Assembly: GCA_947561585.1 (NCBI GenBank) | Contig: CANNZV010000325.1 | Span: forward strand, 1 to 64,000 | Direction: 5' to 3' | Length of the DNA stretch: 64,000 nt | Source of the DNA: Caprella mutica | Lineage: Eukaryota; Arthropoda; Malacostraca; Amphipoda; Caprellidae | In this document: piece after piece, positions 22,732-33,594 of the stretch | How positions within the stretch are numbered: the stretch's first letter is position 1 | Layout of the letters: the number at the start of each line of letters is the position of its first letter | Notes under the pieces: model-generated | Told to the model about the DNA's origin: nothing | The model's database searches: none | What the model saw: only the letters and a program-made list of their open reading frames with translations | Translations under genes and position numbers: made by a program

Positions 22732-24439
22732 CAAACATGAAGAAAATAATAAACATTGGCCTTGTTCAAATTAATATATTAAATTTTTTTAGTAAATAAG
22801 TAATAAAATTATATATATGGAGTATAATTTAAATAATTTTAAAATGCTTTATGTATAATCACTATAAATTTCACCAGGGTTTTTCGGAGATTCCAGTTAC
22901 GATTGTTTTATGTGTACGTCCATTGCTGAAATTTTTTTTCTCTCATTTTTATCAACTCTTTAATGAAATTGATTATTGTTCTTCACGTTTCATATTAGAA
23001 TGGTTATTATCTTTAGATATAGATTGAATAAGAACTTTTTAGGTCTAATAATAGTCTAGCTTTTGAATTCTTATTGCCTCACTGTTTTTTCTACTTAAAT
23101 TTATATTCGTAACTTCTAGAATATTTTTATATTAATTTTATTATACGAACTATTCAAATAGTACACCTTTTTACCATTGGAAACATTTGGCCTTTTGAAT
23201 CTACTTTTAAGGTATATTTTTCACTTGCCTTTCTAGTGATTAAGATATTTTATTAACTAATATTACAAATATCAATTAGATTGTGTTAAAAGTCTTTTTG
23301 TATTCTCATTTTACAAGAAACTTGTTAGATGAAGAGTTGATAGAAAAGGTTAAGTTAGTACGTACAAATAAATTCAATATTGTTGATATCTGTCGCTGGT
23401 TTTTAACGTATCTTATTTCGTGTTTGTGACTGTAGACAATGATTGAAAGTAAGGACTTACAACTTGAGGGTCCTACACATGCAGGTTTTTTTAAGTCTTT
23501 CCAGCAGATTTTTTCCACACTTCCTCCAACTACTTTTTCCATGAGATTTTTGAAACATATCAGAAGAAACTATATAATTAAAATAAATAATCGTTATAGC
23601 GAAAATCTCGTGGTAAAAGTAGGAGGAGCTTAGCAAAAACGTCTGGTGGAAAGACTTAGAAAATCCTACGTGTGTACGGCCCTTCATAGATTAATCCTAA
23701 AGTGGTCTATATACACTGACCCAGCTGATAAATTAAACTATAGAGTCTGATGTGATATTCATCTACAGTCCTTTACGAGATTTGATGTGTTGGTAAACCT
23801 TCACGACAAAGTTGTTATACATATATACTTTATACTGTTAATTTCGAATTAGTTACGGAGAAGTGTAATATGATTATGAAGTGCCTTTATTCTACTGAAA
23901 TCTTATTAGATCGTAATTGTAATTTTGAAATCTGATTGACATTAGATGTGACCAATTAGTTCTGTCAAACTTAAATTTTTCATATTAATGTTTATATCCT
24001 CTCAATAATCTTCGTCTTCAGTTTAATTATGTACAAAAATTGTGTGTATAGTTATATAGAGCTCAGATGAGAGACATGCCCCGCCCAATTCACACATGCA
24101 ACTTTCTGGTTCAAAACAGAGAGTTAGAAATAATGGAAAAGAAACCATTTATGAATTTACGGTTTAAAATGAAGCTGTAACTTTTGATGGACGGTATATT
24201 CTATATTTTTTCCATTACTATTCCCTCTTGTTTTAAAGGAGGCAGTGACCGCTGTGAAGATGTAGTAAATGTCACCTCACAAGCTCTATTGTAAATAGTT
24301 TGCTGTAATGCTTCCTGCACATTTAGCGCTTTTTCTAATATTATATTGTACTACACGAACTCACCATAATTAATCCCTAAAGAATAAATATTTTTATTAC
24401 AGTGTTTGTTTCTAGATTCATTTCAATCCTTCAAGTTTA
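22732..24439. other. Intergenic, no gene seen apart from one MITE
   Basis: It is AT-rich sequence without a supportable frame. The inverted-repeat element at 23468-23682 is listed separately. Short open frames at 23306-23687 on both strands are the two arms of that element. Confidence 0.5.
23468..23682. mobile_element. 215-bp foldback MITE
   Basis: The left arm GGGTCCTACACATGCAGG... matches the inverse of the right arm ...CCTACGTGTGTACGGCCC for about 80 bases, including AAGTCTTTCCA.CAGA and CCATGAGATTTT / AAAATCTCGTGG. Only about 50 bases separate the arms. No clear target duplication was found. It is non-coding. Confidence 0.7.
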
Positions 24440-24595
24440 AATGTTTAACACTACATACAGTTTTAGAGGATAGCGGTAGGGTTATGCTCTTTAACTACGA
24501 GGTCTTAGATTTTGTGTTAGGTAGACTCGTAGGCTTCATTTACTACCACCTCTTCATTTTCCTCTTCCATCCGTTAGTGCTGCACTAATTCACGG
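24440..24595 (-). repeat. Dispersed repeat R, partial copy
   Basis: It holds, in reverse, the phrases GAGCATAACCCTA.CGCTATC, TCCTCTAAAA and GGAAGAGGAAAATGAAGAGG seen at 28650-28860 and 31065-31195. Order and spacing agree, so it is a truncated member of the same family. The family is unidentified. Confidence 0.65.
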
Positions 24596-24929
24596 AGTAG
24601 CATTTTTGTTTTGATAATTATTAAATTGTTTTGAAAATCGACAATTAATCAACCTACAAAGTTAAATATGGTGGCAGGTATGGGCCGTGGAGTGATTAAT
24701 TGTCTTCCAAAACAATATAGAAATTATCCTAACCAAATCATTCCTTTTAAAACGAGAGTTACGACCTGATGCACTAAAAAGAATTTCCCTTGGCCATCTT
24801 AGAGAGTTTGACCATTCGAGTATTGAAAGCAATGTTAAGTTACTACGATTTGCAAGCAGCGATTATTGCGACAGTCGCTGCCTTTAAAACGTAACATCAG
24901 AAAGTCGAGAAAGATATAGTTTTTTGGCC

Positions 24930-25110
24930 TAATATAAGTATAACCTTGACATTCCAATAATTTGCCTTGAGTTATAAATTGTCCTTGACCTTTGACCTTC
25001 TTACTCCCAAAATTTCATCAAAAAGTTCCTGGATATTGCCCAATCGTCCCACCAAATTTCAGGCAATTTAATAGTAATAAAAGTACAAATCGATACAGAA
25101 CATACATTTT
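24930..25110 (+). repeat. Dispersed repeat T, one unit
   Basis: It contains CCTTGACCTTTGACCTT, CTCCCAAAAT, TTCCTGGATATTG and CCAATCGTCCCACCAAATTTC followed by AGGCAATTT. The same ordered set recurs at 25465-25745, 25815-26135 (reverse) and 29005-29275. Similar 'TGACCTTTGACC' repeats occur in many invertebrate genomes; the class is not assigned here. Confidence 0.65.
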
Positions 25111-25464
25111 TAAGATATATTGATTTACATAAAAAGTGAAGAACTAATTTGATTTAAAACTTTTCCATCTTTACGAAGAAAACCTTTAAAGGCGAGAAAA
25201 AAAAATGGATTATCATGAAAACTCAATAGAAAAGGATAAGAGAAAAAAAAGACTAAAAAGTGATTAAAAGAAAATTAAATTAACAGTTTTACAATTTTAA
25301 ACCAATATATACGAGTCTACAATATAGCTGTTCGGTTTTTTCTTTAGGGAATTTCTAATTTCAGCTGGTATTTTTTTTGGAAAGTACAAATCGATACAGA
25401 ACATATATTTTTAAAATATATGGATTTACATAAAAAATAAACTATTTGGTTGAATACTTTTCTA

Positions 25465-25745
25465 GATATAAATGACCTTTGACCTGATCGCTCCCAAAAT
25501 CTAATAAACCGTTTCCTGGATAAGTAAAATAATATTTGTCCCACCAAATTTCAGGCAATTAGGTTGAATACTTTTTGAGTTATTATTGATTCTGATCTTT
25601 GACCGGATCGCTCCCAAAATTCTACCAGATGGTATCTGGGGATGGACCAATCGTCCCACCAAGTTTTAGGCAATTTGGTTCAATAGATTTTGAGTAATGC
25701 GATATGATAAATAAATAAATGTCACCTAAAATATAACATTCTGCT
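25465..25745 (+). repeat. Dispersed repeat T, two tandem units
   Basis: Two head-to-tail units carry the T phrases ATGACCTTTGACC / GATCTTTGACC, GATCGCTCCCAAAAT and TCCCACCAA.TTT.AGGCAATT. They face the reverse pair that follows, so together they make a large imperfect palindrome centred near 25780. Confidence 0.65.
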
Positions 25746-25814
25746 AAGATATTATAAAAAGAGACCATTATTCTGGATGAACTACCATCAAGACCATGGG
25801 AGAAGGATCTTGTT

Positions 25815-26135
25815 ATTCGCATCACTCAAAAGTATTCAACCAAATTGCCTGAAATTTGGTGGGACGATTGGTTATTATATTTTGGGAGCGAACAGGTCAA
25901 AGGTCATTTATAACCCAAAGATTATAAGATGGTCAATGTCATTTATAAACGGTGGTGAAGGTATGCGCTCTACGAGTACTCCTTATCTAGTTAACTTCGC
26001 AGATTGTGGAAGGTAATATTTTAGGCGGCATTTTACAAATTGCCTGAAACTTACACAGTGGGACGATTGGTCAATCCCCAGATACCATATGGTCAAAGGT
26101 CAAGATCAAAGTAACTCAAAAAGAATTTGGTTGAG
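25815..26135 (-). repeat. Dispersed repeat T, two units in reverse
   Basis: The reverse complements of the T phrases appear in order: AAATTGCCTGAAATTTGGTG, GGGACGATTGG, TTTTGGGAGCGA and GGTCAAAGGTCA, then a second, more diverged set from about 26005. The left unit also gives an open frame at 25777-26016 that has no coding character. Confidence 0.65.
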
Positions 26136-28239
26136 AATTCATCATCTCAATAGATGGTATTTAAAATAGATTATTCAGAATAAGTTTTTAAATGTTATAA
26201 TATTTTTTATATAAACTGTTCGAATAAAAAACATGTCTGAACTTAATACATTTTCTAAAATTATTAAATAGGTATAATTAAAATCACTATTAGAGTTTTA
26301 TATACATTAGAATGATATTCTGTTGGTAATCTGTTCCAAAATTCAATTTTCCAATATAATGGCATTAATTCCGAAATTTGATTCTTAATCTCCTTTTTGT
26401 TGGCGGATTAAAATCCTTCTCACGGATTTCACCGCGTGGGAGTGACTCCATTCCTTATCAAAGCCACACAATCAATCCTTCAACGGACACATGATGAGAA
26501 ACATCACACAGTGTGTACTTCTCACGTCACAGTACTTTGTCTCCTCAAACCTCAGGCAGGGAAAGAACGAATTCTTTGGTGGTGGAATTAGCATAATCCT
26601 TTGCCTATTAATTTACTGCCATTCTAATTTGAAGTGTGGCTTACTGGCACCAACAATTAGAACAAAGTTTGAAATATGTAAGCCATATTGAATTGAAGTA
26701 AGTGGTTATCATTTTCTCATAGAATACAAATTAAGTTCATGTAAAGGGTACAGACCTTTTAATTCCATTTCTGAAAAAGAGTTTAACAATGAAAAAAACT
26801 ACAATGTTGATTAAACCATCAAAGGCCATTCAAAGGTTTTTTCAAAGTAGCGTTAATTTTTTTATCACCGTCAGAAGCGAATAAACACAAAAACTGTTTA
26901 GTGAATAACAACTTCCTTCTGCAACCTGAAGGTTCTAGCTTTTGTTCGTCTGAGAGGTTCATAGTTAGCAGTTAGTAATAAAAACGACATCAAATTAAAA
27001 CACAAAATGCAGTTGATTTTACGAGCGTCTTGACGGTTTGCTCACAATGTCACAGTAGAATAATCTTTTTTAGTTTTAACAAAAGAAAACCTTTTCTAAA
27101 GTAATAGAGACTTCCAAAATGTCGAAATGATTTACCTTCTTCAAGTGGGTTTGGAAAGATTACTTCAATTGTTAATAGTTATATAGAAAATAATGAGAAA
27201 GGCAACCAAATAAAATAATTAAATTTTAATCAATTTCTGTGAAAGAAAAATAGATATTTTTTTAACTTGGTAAGTTAGATATTTATCTTCTTTGCTGAAT
27301 TTTTAAAAAACAATCTCAACTCTACTAAGCTTATGACTATATCAATATATTATAAATTAGTGAATTTATCTCTGTTAACATTTATTATTTGTGCAGTGAT
27401 ATAGAAGTAAAAGTTTTTAAAGAGATTTTAACGCTTTACTGAACCACTTCAGTTGCATCCATTATGTTCATCAATTGTGAATAAATCTATAGAAACATCT
27501 ACAAAGAACTATTACTATAAGAGACGTTGAGGCTGCTCTTTTAACATATATCACATGAATTAAATAGCATTTAAATGTATTAATAGGCTATCCAGTGAAC
27601 TTTAGAAATAAATATAATTATTGTTCAATACTTAACAACCAACCTATTTTTCACAACTTTTCCAGTTTTATTTTTAGAATAGAATCCTCTTGTGTTTCCT
27701 TGAATGACTTTACCCCAACAAGAACTAGTTTTAAAAATTTAACAAATGTCAAATTATTTAATTCAGTGATCCACAAAAGGTCTATAGAGAAGTGGAATAA
27801 GAAGAGCGTCTCACAAGGATAGTCTTTCAGTCTCCTTTCACCTCCCCTACAACTACCTATACAGGGTAGCACAAAAGAAACGGATTGTCATCCACCAGAT
27901 AGAAACCTTTCAATAAATAGCATATTAGGACTAGAATAGATTAATCCAACACTTTGAATATATAAAGTTTCTCCCATTAAAATATATGAATGTAGGAATG
28001 ATTATACTTGACATTTTACTTTAATTACAAACTTGTAAAATTGAATGTTAAAATAGTGCAAAATAACCCGAAATATACTCATCTAGTGAATCACACACGC
28101 CAACTAGCAACAATAATGCCTACACATTTCAAAAAATTCAAATATCTCTATTATTTCGATACAAGGTGACTCGATACGATTTACAAACAAGAAAAATAGA
28201 AATTATGTTACAATAATTTGTAATTTTTTTAGTAGGGGT
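26136..28239. other. Intergenic, no gene seen
   Basis: It is AT-rich with many short words but no domain-bearing frame, hairpin or tandem array that stands out. Confidence 0.4.
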
Positions 28240-28965
28240 TTAACTTTAGAAGGGGCCAAATAATTGATCATATCGTTGCTGTCAAAAGTAAATTAAATAC
28301 AAGGGACTGGAAAGACAGTCAGAAAGGAAAGTGGCTCCATGAACAAGTGACAATGCTCATGGTTGGAGAAAAGCTACTACATACACGTACCATGCATTGT
28401 GACAGAAAGGCACGTAAGCACCTGTGGATGGTAGAGGAAAATGAAGTGTTGATAGTAAATGAGGTCTACGAGTCTACACACTATTTCAATAAAAGGAACG
28501 CTAAGAAGCAATCAGTAAGAAAAGTGACTCCAAGAACAAAGTCATCTACCACCGTCGGTGACGATGCTCATTAATGCAGAAAAGCTACTCCATGAATGTA
28601 GCAACCGACCGAGGAATGTGACGAAAAGGGACACAAATTAAGTAGTGGATGGCTGCACTCATGGATGGAAGAGGAAAATGAAGAGGTAATCGCAAATGAC
28701 GCCTAAAAGTCTACCTAACACAAAATCTATGAGTAAAATGAAGAGGTGATAGTAAATGAAGCGTACGAGTTTACATAACACAAATTTTAAGACCTTTCAG
28801 TTGAAGAGCATAACCCTAGCGCTATCCTCTAAAATTCCAAGTAGAGTAAAATGAGGAGGTAAACATAATCCAAATTAAAACAGCTTGGGTCCAAAGGGAC
28901 GCCACCCCCCTTCTCTTCCTTTAACCACAGACAGCTAAAGGATAGAGCCATTTAACAAATGGCTG
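28240..28965 (+). repeat. Dispersed repeat R, long copy with internal duplication
   Basis: It shares with 30845-31290 the phrases AAATTAAATACAAG.GACTGGAA, CAGTCAGAAAGGAAAGTGG, GACAATGCTCATGG and GAAAAGCTACTC, then the AATGAAGAGG / GAGCATAACCCTAGCGCTATC block. The middle (pieces 28353-28480 and 28565-28720) is duplicated. A frame at 28347-28574 lies within it, but no known protein is recognised. Confidence 0.65.
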
Positions 28966-29004
28966 ACGAGCACTCGAAGAGCGCATATCTCCACCGCCGC
29001 TTAT

Positions 29005-29275
29005 AAATGACCTGGATTTTCAACCTGTTTGCTCCCAAAATCTAATAAACTGGTTCCTGGATATTGACCACTGTCCCACCAAATTTCAGGCAATTTGATT
29101 GAATACATTTTGAATTATTATTGAGCTTGACCTTTGACCCGATCTCTCCCAATATCATATCAAATCGTTCCTGGATAATGACCAATCGTTCCCCAATATT
29201 CCATGCAATTTGAGTTACACTTTTTCAGTTATGCGAATAAAAAAATGACAAACAAGTAAATAGATAAATGTCATC
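29005..29275 (+). repeat. Dispersed repeat T, two tandem units
   Basis: It has CTCCCAAAATCTAATAAACTG, TTCCTGGATATTGACCA and CCCACCAAATTTCAGGCAATTT, then a second unit with GACCTTTGACCCGATC. It is followed by TAAATGTCATCTGAAA, as at 25720, so the conserved unit extends at least that far. Confidence 0.65.
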
Positions 29276-30844
29276 TGAAACATTACCTTCCGCAATATGG
29301 GAAGGTAATGCTTCCTCTTCATGATGATCAATTCAAGATCATTCTTCTATCACCTAATTAGGAAAAATAATTTCAATTTTTTTCCAAAATAACAAACATC
29401 TCATAAATTTGACTTGATTACTTAGGGTTAACGGGTTAGAAATTTCCTCATATTTTGTTTGTGTATTGCCATGAAATTATAAAATTAATTAAAAATAATT
29501 GAATGTTTTTAAATAATTCAAAATATTTGAAATAATTTTTTTTAAATAATTCAAATATAATAAATCTAAATTCACAGTAAAACAGATCAAATCAATCAAA
29601 ACTTAATTCATTAAATAACATTGATTTATTTGTTCCTTAACCTACATTTAGTGAGTTAAATAATCACAAGAAGTGTTAAGAATTATTGGAGTAACAGCTA
29701 ATTGGAGATATTTAGACTGGGAATAAATTTCTAAAGATACATTCAGTATAATTTATTGCACTAAATGATGATATATCTTGAGAGTAGATTAAATAATGCG
29801 TAGTGATTTACCTAAAGTTGTAATGGTGAGAGAAAGTGGTCTGAGAAAGTGACCTGACAGGTCACGTGGTTAAAACCCTACGGATCACGTGGTACAAATC
29901 AGTCAGCTTCTGGCCCAGTAATTTAGAAGTTATGATTGATAGCAGTAGCAGTTCGTTACTGTATTCCGCAGTGTTGGGATAGGCATTTTTCGGACTATAA
30001 TACTCCGTACGAAATGACTACATGACGCGTTCGGTTGGAGAAAGGGACTAACCAACATTTTGAAATTGTTTAGAAGCAACCATAGTTATTAGATAGATTT
30101 TTGGATTAAGGTACTTTTAGCTAAAGATATTAATCGTCATATAGCAAAATTATTCAGGAAAATTATTTAATGTAGTAAAATTATTGTAAATAATGGAATA
30201 TTAGTCTTCAAAAATTATATATTATTTAAATACGTGATATAAGACTTCAAACAAAAATATCCTGCACAGATTTATTCTCATTTTTCACGTCCTAGATGTA
30301 TCATTTTTTTTTCTATTTTTACATACTATTAATGTGTTGGAAAAATTCACAAAAGTTCTCTACGATAATTATTATACACTCAAACTTTGCTAATTGTAAT
30401 GTTTGTAGATATTTTTTAATTGGTCTGGGTACACGTGATGACTATTTTATGAGATTTTAAAACAATAAGAAATTAGAATATTGTGATTTGAAAATGTGGA
30501 GGACTCTTCTTTGATAGTTAGTATATGTGACTAATATTATTATTCACAATTTACTAATTTAAAATAACGACTTGAAAGTAAGGAAATTAGAAAACTGTAA
30601 TTTGTAAAAATAGCATAATGCAGAGACTCTTTTCACTGATAGTACATAATCAGTGATTTTTTTAACTGATAGTACATCAGATTTTTTTTTTCATAAGTAC
30701 TTTCTAATAATAATAGAGTCAGTCATTGTAGGTAAACCTCAACTAATAAAAAATGAATATCTTGCAGATTTTGTAAAATTATTATATTATGATTATATTA
30801 ATTTTATATCTATAATAATAATAAACTGTATATATATAATTCAG
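29276..30844. other. Intergenic, no gene seen
   Basis: It is AT-rich without a supportable gene. The one stretch of higher GC, about 29820-30060, is described separately. Confidence 0.4.
29849..29891. promoter_or_regulatory. Everted AGGTCA pair with two CACGTG E-boxes (possible)
   Basis: GTGACCT-GAC-AGGTCAC (29849-29865) is a perfect everted repeat of the nuclear-receptor half-site AGGTCA with 3-bp spacing. It overlaps a CACGTG box at 29863-29868, and a second CACGTG lies at 29886-29891. Such words bind nuclear receptors and bHLH factors in general; no nearby gene start is evident, so function is only a possibility. The stretch is GC-richer than its surroundings. Confidence 0.3.
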
Positions 30845-31290
30845 GGGTTTAACCCCCAACTCTGAACCATAGGCCATATCGCTGATGTCAAAATGAAATT
30901 AAATACAAGCAACTGGAAGAAACAGTCAGAAAGGAAAGTGGATCCATGGACAAAATCACTTACCACCGTCTGTGACAATGCTCATGGATACAGAAAAGCT
31001 ACTCTGCGAGGTCAGTGATTTACCAAGGAATGTGACGAAAAGGGACACAAACACTGGGATTGCACTCACGAATGGAAGAGGAAAATGAAGAGGTTATAGT
31101 AAATGAAGCCTATGAGTCTACCTATCACTAATTCTAAGACCTCGTAGTTGAAGAGCATAACCCTAGCGCTATCCTCTAAAACTAAAAGTAGCGTTAAAAA
31201 AAATGAAAAAAGACAATCCATAAGCCAAATTACAACAGTTCGGGGCTCAAGGGACGCCATCCCCTTCTCTTCCATTCACCACAGACAGCT
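30845..31290 (+). repeat. Dispersed repeat R, copy 3
   Basis: It starts near GGGGTTTAACCCCCAAC and follows the order of the 28240 copy: GTCAAAATGAAATTAAATAC, CAGTCAGAAAGGAAAGTGGA, GACAATGCTCATGGATACAG, GGAAGAGGAAAATGAAGAGG, GAGCATAACCCTAGCGCTAT. It ends CACCACAGACAGCT, like the 28240 copy. Confidence 0.65.
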
Positions 31291-31595
31291 TCACTGTATA
31301 ATGTATATTTATTATATTATCTATTAAAAGAAATTTCCACAACGCTCTTTTTTATGAAATGTGTAGAGTGATGAATTAAATTACCTTTAAAGGGATATAA
31401 AGAAATAAAATAGAAATTAGTTAGTTATCAATATATTTACAAATTTTTGGTACAGCTTTTAAATCTATACATGATCTATTAGGTCTTGATATTATCAAAG
31501 AAGTTAGTGATTTGTGTTGATAAAATGAAGCATTCAATTCAAAGTTTTACACAGGAAGGTGTTAAAATGAATGAAAAATGAAATTTGCATAACTA

Positions 31596-31752
31596 GGGTA
31601 AGTTCAGAATTATCGGTCAGTACTACATCTTCGGTCATAGGAAAAAATATAAAAATTGTTATTATTACACAGTGCTATCTAATAACAATTTTTATATTGT
31701 TTTTCTTATATGACCGAAGATGTAGTACTGACCGATAATTCGGAACTTACCC
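31596..31752. mobile_element. Palindromic TA-flanked MITE, family P, copy 1
   Basis: It starts GGGTAAGTTCAGAATTATCG and ends with the inverse CGATAATTCGGAACTTACCC; TA lies at both flanks, as expected for Tc1/mariner-type targets. The arms pair for about 65 bases (also ACTACATCTTCGGTCATA / TATGACCGAAGATGTAGT) around a short centre. It is non-coding. Confidence 0.85.
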
Positions 31753-31831
31753 TAGGTGATAAAGTCCGTAAATTCTAGTGATCTAATTTTAGTAAAAAAA
31801 AAACACACACAGGAATTAGTCAAATTAAAAC

Positions 31832-31922
31832 AAAAAGGGGTGGAGTTATCAAACCACCAAAAAAAAGGGGTGGAGTTATCAACCCACCAAAACAAAAAGG
31901 GGTGGAGTTATCAAACTACAAA
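31832..31922 (+). repeat. Tandem repeat, about 31-bp unit, 3 copies
   Basis: Three copies of AAAAAGGGGTGGAGTTATCA followed by AACCACCAAA variants lie head to tail. An open frame of 62 codons runs through it, but it is simple lysine/serine/valine repeat with no sign of a gene. Confidence 0.8.
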
Positions 31923-33230
31923 AAAAAAAGTTAAGCAACTCTAACCACAATTTAGTAACACAATTTATGAACTTTAATAATTAAAACCAGTACTCAAAGG
32001 AACTATTCTTTGAAAACCAAAAGTAATCTTAAGACCGAAAGCTTTCAAAGATAAAAAAAGTTAAAGAAAAGGGAAGAATAAAAAGTAAATTATGTACACA
32101 ATATTAGATATTTTAAAAGGAGATGCTATAATAAGTGGAAAGACACAACCAAGGAAGACAGAAATTGAAGAAAACATTTCTAGCAAATATATCTTTTTTT
32201 AATTCCAAAATAGCTATTTATGCAGTAAATTTTAAATATAATTTAATCAAATTTGTCACAAAAACCTTAACAAATTAAAGTTAATATATTATATTTTAAA
32301 CTTTAATTTCAAAATTCCATAATTTAGGTTTAGTAGTTTTGCTAGCGTTTCTTACCCCTGTGACTTGTAAGATTTAATGTGCTAGTTTTATTAGCATCTA
32401 CCAAGCAATTAGGGGTAACTGCAATTGAACAACGAGCAAATTAAGGGAAATTACTACTATTACCTGAATGGATACAATGGACCTAATGATGTGAGCAGCC
32501 ATACAACTTTTATGACGGTGTGTACCATCAACGCAAAGCTATAAGTACATGTGGTTTTATATGAAGAAATGAAGGGATCCAATGCTATTCCTACGAGAAA
32601 TGAAGTGATACAATTATATTCTTACGAGAAATGGACCAACAGAGACCAGGAGTTGAATTCTTAGGATTTTAAAAGCAAGAACACTAAAGAATTATGACTG
32701 TTTGGTACAAAAGAATCAAAAGTATTAAATTTAAGGATGAATTGAAAAGAAATTTGGCCTGGAAAGTTAATTGATTGGAGACGATGTTAAAATTAGTGTT
32801 AAAAATTAAATTAAGAAATTATGGTTTAAATATACTTAAAACAATTCAACTTTTTGGGACAGATTAGTAAAGTTAATTTAACTTAAAGGAAAGTTAATAA
32901 ATATCAATTAGCTATTTAGATTAATAACAAAAATTCCAAATAAGAAGAACAAGGATTAGAGTTGAAATCAAATTACTTTACATAGCTAAATATTAAAATA
33001 TTAGAGGTTTAGTGATGGTTGTGTTTCATTGCTATCTAAACAATAAATTCCAATTGTTACTCTGGCATACACTAAGTGATGGATTGGAACTAGTGAAAGA
33101 TAGGCACACACATTAGGTACAGGGGCCATGACGTGAAAATAACAACGTGTCAACTACTTGCATCTAAACATAAGTTTTAATGCTGACTTTAGAATTTGAC
33201 TGAAATTAAATTAAAAATAAATGTATGTTG
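31923..33230. other. Intergenic, no gene seen
   Basis: It is AT-rich and has no supportable frame. It lies downstream of the zinc-finger gene on the - strand and probably includes its 3' UTR and poly(A) site; candidate signals are too frequent in such sequence to choose one. Confidence 0.35.
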
Positions 33231-33243
33231 CCATCTCCTTCTT

Positions 33244-33594
33244 CTGCCACCTCCTACAAGGCAGTGACAGGAGTGGCACACTCTGCCACCTCCTACAAGG
33301 TAGTGACAGGAGTGGCACACTCTGCCACCTCCTACAAGGTAGTGACAGGAGTGGCACACTCTGCCACCTCCTACAAGGTAGTGACAGGAGTGGCACACTC
33401 TGCCACCTCCTACAAGGCAGTGACAGGAGTGGCACACTCTGCCACCTCCTACAAGGCAGTGACAGGAGTGGCACACTCTGCCACCTCCTACAAGGCAGTG
33501 ACAGGAGTGGCACACTCTGCCACCTCCTACAAGGCAGTGACAGGAGTGGCACACTCTGCCACCTCCTACAAGGCAGTGACAGGAGTGGCACTGG
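33244..33594. repeat. 39-bp minisatellite, 9 copies, at the 3' end of the zinc-finger gene
   Basis: The unit starts TCTGCCACCTCCTACAAGGC and ends GACAGGAGTGGCACAC. Nine copies are almost identical, varying mainly at one site (AAGGCAG or AAGGTAG). The length is a multiple of three, so several frames on both strands remain open through it; none has independent support as a gene. The first unit met by the zinc-finger gene supplies its stop codon. Confidence 0.95.
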
